The notes below the pieces were generated by a model, which did no database searches, was not told the DNA's origin, and saw only the letters and a program-made list of their open reading frames with translations. From contig CM077599.1 in the NCBI GenBank assembly GCA_039654915.1, positions 78,522,001 to 78,586,000 of the forward strand: a DNA stretch of 64,000 nt, given 5' to 3'. The translations under genes and the position numbers were made by a program. This stretch comes from Aquilaria yunnanensis. Lineage: Eukaryota; Streptophyta; Magnoliopsida; Malvales; Thymelaeaceae. Of the stretch, positions 44,300-54,469 are shown in pieces (the first letter of the stretch is position 1; every line of letters begins with the position of its first letter).

Positions 44300-45873
44300 C
44301 TAATTTTTTTTTTGGGTTTATTTTTAATTCAATAAAAAACATTGCTATGGGCACCGCTTTTGAGCACCAAACCCACCAGAGTAGAACGAAGTCTATTTTC
44401 TTAATGGCTCAAACTTGGGCGCACTCACGCACCGGGACACGCTGTACTACTTATACTATTTTTGCAGGATTCAGGCAAAGTTCTGGATTTGGTGGATGGT
44501 AAAAGAGCGCGAGTAATTGGCTGGGGCAGCGATCTCTTTTTCTTTTTATTTTTTCTGTCCCCTTCTTTCGTTTTTTTCCTTCTTGTATACTATTCACAAT
44601 ATTTTTTTGGGTAAGCTAATGCTCGGATTTTATTTCCGTATTTCCCCCATCTTTGTTTTCTGCTTTTTTTTTCCTTTCTTTCGTTTTTCTCAGTTTTTTA
44701 TTTTTTTTTCCCAACTTCATTTTTGCTTTTTCCTTTTCCTTTTCCTTTTTAGCCTGGTTTCATTTTTCTATTGTTCCAGTTTTATTTTGTGTATTATTTC
44801 TTTATTTTCATTTTTAATTCTATTTTTCTTACTTTTTTAGTTTTACTTTTTCTTTTAATTATGAGCAAAGAAAATATAGTTCAAGGAAAATAAAAAACAT
44901 GAACCAATACGAAGAAATGTAGTTTTATTTATTCCTTTATTGGTTTTTATTTGTTCTTTCATCAACTTTATCTGTTCTTTTATTTTTTATTATTTATTCT
45001 TTTATCAGTTTTATCTGATCTTTTAACAGCTCTTAAAAGAACAAATTCATAAAATTAAAAGAACATATTGATAATATTAAAAGAATAAATTATTTTTTAT
45101 TCTTTCTTAGTTTATATATGTTCTTTTATCAGTTTTAGCTGATTTTTTATTAGTTCTTATTTATTCTTTTATTAGTTTTTTTAATTGTAACATTTATTTT
45201 TTTCCAGTTTATTCCATATTTTTTTAATAATTTTTTCAATTTTTCCACCTTTTATTTCTTGTTTTGTTTCATTCTTTATTTTTTATAAAAACTAAAAATC
45301 AAAAAAATAATAATCAATTAAAAAACATATGGGAATAGAAAAAGTGCAGATAGTATTTGCTGATAAAATAATTGAAAAATAAGATTAGTAACTAAAAAAA
45401 TAGATTTATTCAAGAATAAACAACAATGCATTGAAGAACATATGAGAAAATAAAAAATAATAGAAACAAAAGAACATATAGGAATCAAATAAGAGCAAAT
45501 TTGTTAAAGAACAAATAAAAATACATAAAAGAACATATAGAAACTAAAAAAGAACAAAAATAAAAGAACACATAGGAATTGAAAAACAACAAATTCATAA
45601 TGAATGAGAACAAATAAGGTAATGAAGCTGAAAATAATATAATAGTAAAAGTTAAATAAAGGAGTGATAGAAGCTGCACAGAATGAACATAATACTAAAA
45701 GAAAAAAAAACATGAAAACTGAAAAAATAAAATAAAAAGATAAAATATGAAAAAGGAAAAAAAAATTAAAATTGAAAAAAATAAAACAAAAAATGAAAAT
45801 AAAAAAAATAATGTTAAAAAATGAAACTAGTAAAAAAACAAACAACTATTAATAAAATAACCAATAACTAGTT
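44300..45873. repeat. T-rich then A-rich low-complexity region
   Basis: 44500-45300 is T-rich with TTCTTTTATCAGTTTTATCTG-type units; 45000-45870 is A-rich with AAAGAACATATAGGAA and AAAAGAACAAATTCATAA units, related to the repeats at 1-780 and 53212-54320. The two halves look like inverted versions of one composition. No gene was recognised. Confidence 0.6.
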
Positions 45874-45889
45874 CACTACAAGAAAACAA

Positions 45890-46215
45890 GGCATTTGAGA
45901 CAGGAAAAAATGTAGGGAAACCGTAGGAAATGGTTATTTCCTACGATTAAAATCGTCGGACAAAAACGTAGGAAAAAGTAGTGTCGGAAATAAAAACCGT
46001 CGGATAAACGTAAAAGGGTCCTACGCTTTTATGACTCCAGTGTATCCGACGGTTTTGAGATGCTTTTTGTCCTACGCTTTTATGACGGATGTGGTCCCCA
46101 TTATTTAAGACGGTTTTGAGATGCCCCTTTATCCTACGCTTTTATGACGCCAACTAATTCCTACGATTTTGTGACTTTAATATCTCCTACGTTTTTGTGA
46201 CTTTAATATATCTCC
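45890..46215. repeat. Left subterminal array of the CACTA complex
   Basis: Repeated TTCCTACGATTT, GTCCTACGCTTTTATGACG and AACCGTCGGA in both orientations. The motif differs from the CCAACGGC family of the 18343 element. Confidence 0.85.
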
Positions 46216-46325
46216 TACGATTTTGTGACAATTTAAAGACTTTAGTAAATTAATTTATATAGAAAATAAAAACATATTATATTGCATTATTTAATAATAA
46301 TAATAAAACACAAATTATTATTATT

Positions 46326-46334
46326 CTGTTAATA

Positions 46335-46369
<35 letters not shown>

Positions 46370-46377
46370 TGTTAATA

Positions 46378-46432
<55 letters not shown>
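46326..46432. repeat. (TTA)n microsatellite
   Basis: Two long TTA runs separated by TTCTGTTAATATTT, within the CACTA complex between the array and the gene end. Confidence 0.9.
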
Positions 46433-46434
<2 letters not shown>

Positions 46435-46538
46435 ACAATTGATCAAAGTAATCAATAAAATTACTATACATAAAAGTAATCAAATTTTACAGGAAAAAGT
46501 TAATTACAAAGAACTGAAGGAGATCTAATATAAAATCA

Positions 46539-48630
46539 ATGAGATGTAGTCCCGGGCTGATCATCGTCATCTCGCTGGCTACGATCGTTGACAGGAGGCT
46601 GAGTGGAGGAACCGGTCCGTAGGTCGTCTGAGAGCGCCGATGCAGGTATAATCCCCTGCTGGATCAACCTGTTAAGCATGGCACTCATTGCAGCCTCGGT
46701 CTCTCGCTGAACCTGAGTACGAACATCTGCCTGTAGCCGCATAAAATCAATCCGTAGCTGGGTGTTCTCAGCCCTCAGCTGAGCAATCTCCTCCGAATCA
46801 GCACGTGGAGCCTAAAAAATTTTGTAAGTAGCAATTAGCAACGTAAAAGTGATAAAAATAATTAATAAGGTTAAATAAAAATAAAAAATACCCGATGTGG
46901 TCCAAATGTCTGGGGATCAGAGAGTCGGCGCGGAACACCCGGTAGTCGGCCTTTTTTTTGTGGGCCTCGTACCTCGCTCCAGACCTCTGCATCGAACTGC
47001 GGGCGGTCATCCGGATTCTGGTATTTTTGTTGAATCCGCTGGACATATCCATCCTACAAGAAAAAGAAATTAGAGTTAGTAAAACAAATATTATATTTTT
47101 AAATCAATGTTTGTAGTGGTAAATGACCATTTATTACCTGCAGCTGCTGTGAAATCAGATCGATGGGCTGACCGGTCTTCTTCCGTCTATGAGTATGAGC
47201 CCACCAGTCATCAAATGATGGCTCAACTCCATTATTTGCTTTTGTCTGCACAATTTTAGCTATCATTAAAAATTTATGTAATTAATAAATCATACAAAAT
47301 TTATAATGTATGGAAAGGTCCAAGTTGGTACCATACGATCCCAGTGCATCTCGCCTGGGATTGAGCCCATCGTGTGCTTCAGAACAAGGCCTAAGCAATC
47401 CGCTATGTGCTTGGCATGGGAGCCAACCTCGGATAGCTTCTTCCATCACTCCTGCTCCCACTGGTCACACAACTGATTCCACACCAGCTGACTGTAGCAG
47501 GGTGGAACATGTGGCCGCAGCAAATTGTAGTCAGGGTTGTCGAAGAAGGCGGGGATCTTCTGAATCGCGACGGACCTCCAATGATAGACGCGGTTCCGCA
47601 CGGACCGCGAACAGTAGTCGAACACAATTCGGCGGATGGCGCCGAAGTCTCTAGGGTCCCATCTATAGTAGTTCTGCAATTTCACAAAGAAGAAAAAAAT
47701 TATTAATTTTTTCATATGTAAAGTATTGTTTAAAAATGTATAATAACCAATTACCTCTAACGTGGTCACGTGCTCCTCTCGTGCAGCTCGAGATGCATGT
47801 GACCAAGTTATATAACCCTCGTCCCACAACCTCACATGAATAGAGGCTATGGTGGAACGAAGGGAGTCATCAGTGAGTAAGCTGTAACAAATAATGATTA
47901 TAGTAAGATATATATATAAACTGATGTAACTAAGAACAACGTATAATTATATCATAATTAATGACTTAAGAGTCAGTAATACTTACTCTCCAGGGACGAT
48001 GAGCGGACGGTCCTGCGGAGGTGGAGGTGGTGGTAAGTCAACTACCCGTGGGCCTCGCCCTCTAGGTAATGGGGCCCCTGCAGCTGGATGCTCGTCAGGT
48101 GCGACTGCTGGGCCGCCAGTGGCCTGGCCCTGCTGAGGCGGCTGCTGCTGAGGTGGCTGCTGCTGCTGCTGACTCGGGTGTAGGCTGGGTAGATGAGAAG
48201 TGGATATACCCAGCTCCTCTGGATCAATGAATGTGTTAGGATCGACGACCCATGTGGACTGCCCGATCCCTGTTTGCTGGAACTGAAATGTCCCGAATAT
48301 TGCGCTCATATCCGGGTAATACGCATCAGTCTGCGTGTCTCGAAACTACTGAAATGATGAGCTCGATGCGCCAAACGTCTGCGGCACATGAGGTCGTGGC
48401 ACCGGAGTATATGGCAGCTGGGTCTGTGGGTGGGTCTGTGGCACCGATGTCTGTGATTGGGTCTGTGGCACCGATGTCTGCGCCTGGGTATCTGGGACCT
48501 GGGTCTGAGTCTCAGTCTGTGACACCTGTGTAGGTGTCACAGCAGGCTGTCGTCGACCCCGACTACGTCGGGGATCATGTATGTCCTTGGCCGGGGCTTT
48601 GCCCGAGCCGGACTGTCTGGGGGGAACCAT
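46539..48630 (-). pseudogene. Transposase_24 (Ptta/En/Spm) type protein gene with two in-frame stops
   Basis: Exons on the minus strand with GT-AG borders. 48630-47987: MVPPRQSGSGKAP, Thr/Gln-rich repeats, a TAG at 48346-48348, then in the same frame MSAIFGTFQF, QQ/PP runs and DRPLIVPGE. 47881-47755: DDSLRSTIASIHVRLWDEGY. About 47676-47340: WDPRDFGAIRRIVFDYC and PPCYSQLVWNQLCDQWEQE, a TGA at 47446-47448, then WKKLSEVGSHAKHIADCLG. About 47248-47140: EPSFDDWWAHTHRRK. About 47052-46890: RPQFDAEVWSEV, RLPGVPRRLSDP. 46811-46539: a coiled-coil-like SEEIAQLRAENTQLR to the C-terminus. This is the second-gene (TNPA-like, DNA-binding) product of plant CACTA elements. Single-base stops in otherwise open exons suggest recent inactivation. 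Exon borders are my reading, not verified. Confidence 0.8.
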
Positions 48631-49355
48631 CCTAAAATTAAAGTTTAACATGTTTATTACATATATATATAATACTAAATTACCATTACGTCACTAACAT
48701 TTACATATTAAATTTCATTATTTTAGTAAACTCATTAATTTTGAAATTGCAGTCATTTGAATACTAGTTGTGCAGTAACACTTTTTAAAATTGTCAATTA
48801 TTCGATATATTCTTATTTATAAAATTAAATTATTAAAGTAGCATTAGCTGATTATACTTACATTATTGAAGTAACATTAGTGTTGTAACATTATAAAACA
48901 CTGACATTATTAAAGTGATAACAATATTACTGTAACATTATTGAACTAACAGTTTTTTATGTTAACCACATATATAGTAACATGCTGTTGTACAAATAGA
49001 AGTAAGCATTATTACATAAAAAATTATTCTTGTACCTAAAACATACATATTAATTACTACCACCATATAACTAATTAACCACATACATATTCATTACTAA
49101 CCACGATATATAAGATTACCTAAAACATATAATATAAAAACTATATTCTTAAAATGTAAACAACAACTATATATATAAAAACAAACAGTAATTATATATG
49201 AAAAAGTACTTAAAAATAAAAATTACCTAGTTTAAATAGCTCTGGGGGAGATTTGGGGGAGTGGGTTTGGAAGAGGTTGTCACAGAAACGAAGGGTGGGA
49301 GTTGTGAAAACTGAAGAACTCCCACGAATTTAAAGGGGAAGTCTGGCGATTTAGC
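48631..49355 (-). promoter_or_regulatory. 5' region of the Transposase_24 gene
   Basis: On the minus strand, the array at 49960-49360 is followed by a TATA-like TTTAAATTCGTGGG (about 49330) and a leader-like segment near 49250-49320, then about 600 bases of AT-rich, probably intronic DNA before the ATG at 48630. Array, promoter, leader is the 5'-end layout known from En/Spm. Confidence 0.45.
48815..48873 (+). repeat. 59-bp repeat, copy a
   Basis: Matches 53150-53208 in direct orientation with one mismatch. It lies in the 5' intron/upstream part of the Transposase_24 gene. Confidence 0.9.
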
Positions 49356-49359
49356 TACC

Positions 49360-49960
49360 AATAAGACCTACGATTTTCCTGCAGTTTTTAAAATTGTAGG
49401 AAAAACGTAGCAAAATTTCCTACGCTTTTCCTACGAAAAATATAAGCTGTATGAAAACCGTAGGAATATAAAAATTGAAATTTCCCTCCATAATTTTGTT
49501 TCCCGCCAGTAGTTGGAATTTCCAACGAATCTACTACTTTTTTTATACTTTAATCCTATGCTTTTGAGTATTTCCTACATTTTTACTACTGAACTAAATT
49601 ATAGACTCAAAACCGTCGGACAACGCGCTCTCCTAGGTGCTCATGGTCCTACATATTTCCTACTATTTTTCCCCTAATTGACTTAAAACCGTCGAACAAT
49701 GCGATATCCTAGGTAATTATGGTCCTACATATTTCCTACGCCTTTTTAAAGTTGACTCAAAACCGTCGGACACACTCCTACATATTTCCTACTATTTTTT
49801 TTAGTTGACTTAAAACCGTCGGACATGCTCCAACATGTTTCCTACGCTTTTCTAAATGTTGACTCAAAAGCGTCAGATAACGTGCTCTCCTAGGTGATGA
49901 GAGTCCTACATCTTTCCTACCCTTATTAATTACTAACTTAAAACCGTCGGACAAATAAAT
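49360..49960. repeat. Second subterminal-type array, internal to the complex
   Basis: Alternating ACTCAAAACCGTCGGACA and CCTACATATTTCCTAC units, about 60-90 bases apart, with CTCCTAGGTG spacers. Same motifs as 45890-46215. It lies between the two transposase genes, not at the outer end. Confidence 0.85.
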
Positions 49961-50170
49961 ATCAAATATTTTACCCATTTGATATATATATATATATATC
50001 TATGTAATTTATAATGTGTTTAATTATATATGTATCTCTCATTTTATTATTTCTTATTCTTTTTGTAAATCAAGTTTATACATATGTATCATTCAATTTG
50101 TACATGTCTTTCTAATTTTAACAAAAAGTGAGATTAAAAACTTGTTTTATACTGTAAAAGATAGCATTGG

Positions 50171-50172
<2 letters not shown>

Positions 50173-50259
<87 letters not shown>
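50173..50259. repeat. (TA)n microsatellite
   Basis: About 43 uninterrupted dinucleotide units between the internal array and the TNP2 gene; it could mask a lost element terminus. Confidence 0.95.
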
Positions 50260-50262
<3 letters not shown>

Positions 50263-50830
50263 GTAGAGTGGTGCATATCACACTTGATAAGAACATACAA
50301 AGTTTAGGTATTAAATTATATGTATAAATGTTTTATAGGAAAAAACTTATATAATCTTTTTTTCTTTATAATGGGCCCCCATAATTCTTTTAGCACGTAT
50401 TCTTGAATAATTTTAAGTAATGAAAGTAACACTCAGATTTGACAATTTTATCTCTTTCTGACATTTGCCATAAATGTACTTGATTTTTGTGACTAATATT
50501 ACAAAATTCTAACATGAAATAATTAGTTACCTTCTATTTTTGAAATATTTGAGAATGTAAGAAGATGACTCTCTATTTCTGTATTGACTGTTCTACGTCC
50601 ACACCCTCATACTCTCTCTACTTTGATAAATCAGCATTTGTTTGAACCGATTAGGTACCCATTGAGGATAAAAAAAATAAGCTAGGTCACCCCCTGTGGA
50701 TTTTACCCATTTATTTTACCCGTTGAGGACAGAAAAGTTAATTATTTTCATTTCAACGACACATGTAATTAGAAATTTGATTATTACATTTCATAAACTT
50801 TTTCTCCGAAAATCAAACAATTACACTTAA

Positions 50831-53066
50831 TCAAACATCATCGCCTTCATCTGACTCTAAACTATCGAGCGATGCTTCATCATCTAATGTATCCCCATCA
50901 ACTTGTGTGACCTCGATGTTCTCATCCATGTGTTGCACGATTTCAGGAACACACGTTAAATCGACAAGTATGTTAATCTCATCAAGGGCAATACCATCAG
51001 TTGTTACCATTAGTACTTCACTTGAAATCACTTCTTGGAACGGCTCATTTGTGGTTTCTAACCGACATGTTTGCTCATCAGACATTTCCTGAATCTCGTC
51101 AGATTGAATACTAAAATTATTCGATGCACAATCGATGAAAGCTCGTGGCTTCGTCTTAACCACCGGCCACCACTGATGAAGAGTTTTGTTAGGGTACTCA
51201 CAGTAGTAAACTTGTTGAGCCTGAGTTGCAAAGATAAATGGCTCAGGTGGTGATAACCTTGACTTCCATTTAACGTCAACAACACCAGTACGTGCGCACG
51301 TTTGAACACCACGTGTCGGATCAAACCAAGTACATTTGAACAGCGTCATGACTTCAAACCCACTCCCGTGGTACTCAATACGTATAATCTCATCAATAAG
51401 ACCATAAAAATCATAGCCACTGGATCCCCAAGTCTCACCCTTCACGCAAACACCATAATTCTGTGTCGTTTTGTCTTGGCCGTAGACTTGTGTGTGGAAA
51501 CAAAAACCATTCACAATACATCCATTGTATGAAACGGCAACTCGAATAGGACTACGGGCTAATTGAACAATACGAGGATCTAATTTATCCTTGAAACGGT
51601 TAACCTGAAAATAGAAAAGTTGATATAACAAATTATCAATTGCACAGTATATTCAAACTAAACAAAATGTAGGGAACATCAAAATTATCACACCATGAAA
51701 CTCACGTATGATGAGAACCATTCGGTCAAATACTGATCTCGATAACTTTGTAATTCACTTTCACCTAATTGGGGAAATCTTGTTGATATATAAGAGTCAA
51801 AGTGCCTGAAATGATAACTAGTCAATAATGAATTAAAGCAATTTTGTTGATATAAAAACCCTCACAATTGTTTACATATATGTTACCTGATAATCGGTAT
51901 AATCTCATTGCAGTTGCGCAAAGTGTAGATATGGATTTGATGTTTCTCAGTGGGATCAAGTAAGCGTTGTCGCCCGCAGTTGGGTATGTTACGACATCTT
52001 GTATTGAAGATAGATAACAATTGACCCTCGACATCAGCCACAGGAATAGCAATATCATCATTTCGTGGGACCCTGTTTAACCGTGTAGGAATATTTACTT
52101 CAAAGTAATGGCTACAGAATGTAGACATTTCTTGCACCAAGTACGCTTCCACAATTGATCCTTCAATTGCAGCTTTATTTCTAGCCTTTCGCTTCAATGA
52201 CCGCATTAGTCTGCCAAGTTAAAAAAATATAACAATTAATGACATGTAATATGCAAAAATTATCGACATATAATATATGAAAATTATTGACAGAAATATG
52301 AATGCAGATTAAAAAATTACCTTTCAAATGGGTACATCCATCGAAATTGAACTGGACCACACAACTTTGCCTCAAGAGGGAGGTGGATAACAATATGTTC
52401 CATCGAATCAAAAAAGGCAGGAGGGAATATCTTCTCTAGCTTACATATGGTAACCACTATATTCCGCTCCAACTGTTCTATGTCATCAAATCGAATCCTA
52501 CTTGTGCATAAGGTTCTGAAAAATGAGCAAAACTCAGAAATCGTCTCCCATATAGGACCTGGCATATACCCACGTAATGCAATAGGAAGCAACCTTTGCA
52601 TTAACACATGACAATCGTGACTCTTGAAGTTATAGAATGTACCGTCACTCAAGTTAACCGTACGGCCCAAGTTCGAGGCATACCCATCAGGCATCTTTAT
52701 CGTTCTCAGCCATAGAGTAACATCTCTTATATGTTCCCGACTCAACGTATAAGATGCTTTTGGTTTTACATATTTCCCCCTAATATTTCGTAAATGTAGT
52801 TCACGCCGCATATTTTTTAACTCCTGAAGCGAAAGGCGAGAATTGGAGTTATCTTTTGTTTTCCCATGTATATCCATAACAGTATTAAAAATATTCTCGA
52901 AACAATTTTTTTCAATATGCATGACGTCCAAATTATGGCGAACTAGCAAATGCTTCCAGTACGGCAACTCCCAGAATATACTCCGCTTTAACCAATTATG
53001 CCATTCTCCAAACCCCGCAACTCGGTGTTTATCATATGAAGAGCCAAACGGAGGAAACAATACCCA
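50831..53066 (-). pseudogene. CACTA TNP2 transposase, 3' half intact, 5' half missing
   Basis: TNP2 (TNPD) is the catalytic transposase of CACTA elements. Minus-strand exons with GT-AG borders: about 53066-52321 (RSIFWELPYWKHLLVRHNLD, DVMHIEKNCFENIF, MPDGYASNLGR, KSHDCHVLMQRLLPIALRG, KIFPPAFFDSMEHIVIHLP, GPVQFRWMYPFER); 52210-51887 (LKRKARNKAAIEGSI, STFCSHYFE, RVPRNDD); 51805-51706 (HFDSYISTRFPQL, TEWFSSY); 51604-50831 (RIVQLARSPI, VNGFCFHTQVYGQDKTTQN, SGYDFYGLIDEI, LFKCTWFDPTRG, PFIFATQAQQVYYCEYP, then an acidic tail). These match the Transposase_21 C-terminal part, the DUF4218-like region and DUF4216 in order, with no stop. A TGA about 10 codons above the first exon and the absence of the N-terminal catalytic part show a 5' truncation. 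Confidence 0.9.
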
Positions 53067-53149
53067 ACCAACATATCATGTATGTCCTCACCTGACTTAT
53101 ATGGACTAGCGACAGCACTAACCTTCTTCCCTGGGATGAACGATGTTAC

Positions 53150-53208
53150 ATTTATAAAATTAAATTATTAAAGTAGCATTAGCTGATTATACTTACATTA
53201 TTAAAGTA
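53150..53208 (+). repeat. 59-bp repeat, copy b, at the truncated end of the complex
   Basis: ATTTATAAAATTAAATTATT through TTACATTATTAAAGTA repeats 48815-48873. It sits exactly between the last TNP2-related sequence and the A-rich flank, where the element terminus should be. Confidence 0.9.
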
Positions 53209-53211
53209 GGA

Positions 53212-54320
53212 ATTGACAAAAGAACAAATAATTATTGATAAAAAAATAAGAACTAATAAAATAACAGACATTATTAAAGAATAAACCTACTACTATCAAA
53301 TAACTACTACTCCCTCTATCTCACTTTCTTTGCTCCATTTGACTTTTTGGACTAGTTTAATTTGAATTTATTCATATTATTTTTCGTTAGAAAAAAATTA
53401 AAAAAAATATTTAGAAACTATAGGCCTTGATTTATCATTTACATATAAAGGTATTTCATTTATCTATTAAAATGTTAAAAATAAAAATTATAGATTAATT
53501 ACTGAAAAGTGAATGGTACAAATAATCTGATACAAAATGAGTAATAAAAAAAATCAATTTATCTAAGGGAACAAAAATAAACTAGTAAAAGAACAAACAC
53601 TTACTAATGAAAGAACAAAAGGCTAATGATAAAAGAACAAACAATTATTAATAAAAAAAAGTGCTATTAATAAAGAAACAGACAACTAATTTATCTAAAA
53701 ACAAGCATAAATTAATAAAAAACAAATAAATACTGATAAAAGAACAAATAATCGTTGTTAAAAGAAAAAAATAGCTAGTTTTTCTGGAGAACGAGAGGGA
53801 ACTGATAAAAGAGCATAAAACTATCAATAAAAGAACAAATAACTACTGATAAAATAACAAATAACTATTAATAAAGAACAAACAATTAGTTTATCTGGAG
53901 AACTAGTATGAATTGATAAAAGAACAAACAACTACTTGTAGAAAAACAAGTACTAATAAATGAACAGACAACTAATTTATTTAAAAAACAAGTTGAAATT
54001 GATAAGAGGACAAAAACTACTTGTATAAGAACAAAAAGCTACTTATAAATGAACAAATAGCTGCTAATAAAAGAAAAAAAATATAAACTGAAAAAAGAAT
54101 ATATAAGGTCTTGGAATAAAATTGAAATAATATAAAAAATACAAAAATAAAAGATAAAAAGGCATAAAATTGGAAAGAAAGCAACAAACAATCTTGGAAT
54201 AATGCAAAAACTAAACAAAGAAAAGAAAAAACTGAAAAAAATATGAAAAGATGAAAATTTAAAAAGAAAACTGAAAAAAATAAAATATAAAAAAAAACTA
54301 AAAAGAATAGAAAATGGAAA
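53212..54320. repeat. A-rich degenerate tandem repeats, duplication copy 2
   Basis: AAAAGAACAAATAACTACTG units as at 1-780. 53212-53310 belongs to the same repeat, before a Stowaway-like MITE. Confidence 0.7.
53310..53541. mobile_element. Stowaway-like MITE, 232 bp
   Basis: TA-CTCCCTCTATCTCAC at the left and ACAAAATGAG-TA at the right fit the Stowaway terminus CTCCCTCCGT with TA target. The interior is AT-rich and resembles the MITE at 57656. Confidence 0.6.
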
Positions 54321-54469
54321 AAAAATAAGTGCAAGGAAAACAAGGAAAAAAAAGTGTCAGAAAAACAAGAAAAGAATGAAAAAGAAACACTATAAGATGG
54401 CACTACACATATTTGAACCCAAGACCCATGACAACCCAGTAGTCGCCAAAACAACATGCTCGCAACTTC

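Larger units (their letters stand above)
45874..53212 (-). mobile_element. CACTA (En/Spm) complex, truncated at the right
   Basis: The left end CACTACAAGAAAACAAGGC sits in the A-rich AAGAACAAA repeat, and the same repeat resumes at 53212, so the complex occupies that gap. It contains subterminal-type arrays at 45890-46215 and 49360-49960, a Transposase_24-type gene and a TNP2 gene, both minus strand. No CACTA right terminus (TAGTG) was found. It is either one element with an extra array between its genes, or a small element (45874-49980) next to a TNP2 fragment of another. Confidence 0.7.

Noticed and set aside
48130..48180. CTG/CAG trinucleotide-like run as a microsatellite
   Set aside because: It encodes the Gln/Pro run of the Transposase_24-type protein and is interrupted by CCT/GGT codons; better treated as coding.
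54017..54457. 146-codon minus-strand Phe-rich ORF, with a shorter relative at 696-893
   Set aside because: Derived from A-rich repeat DNA; the two duplicate copies differ in length and frame, so there is no sign of protein-level constraint.
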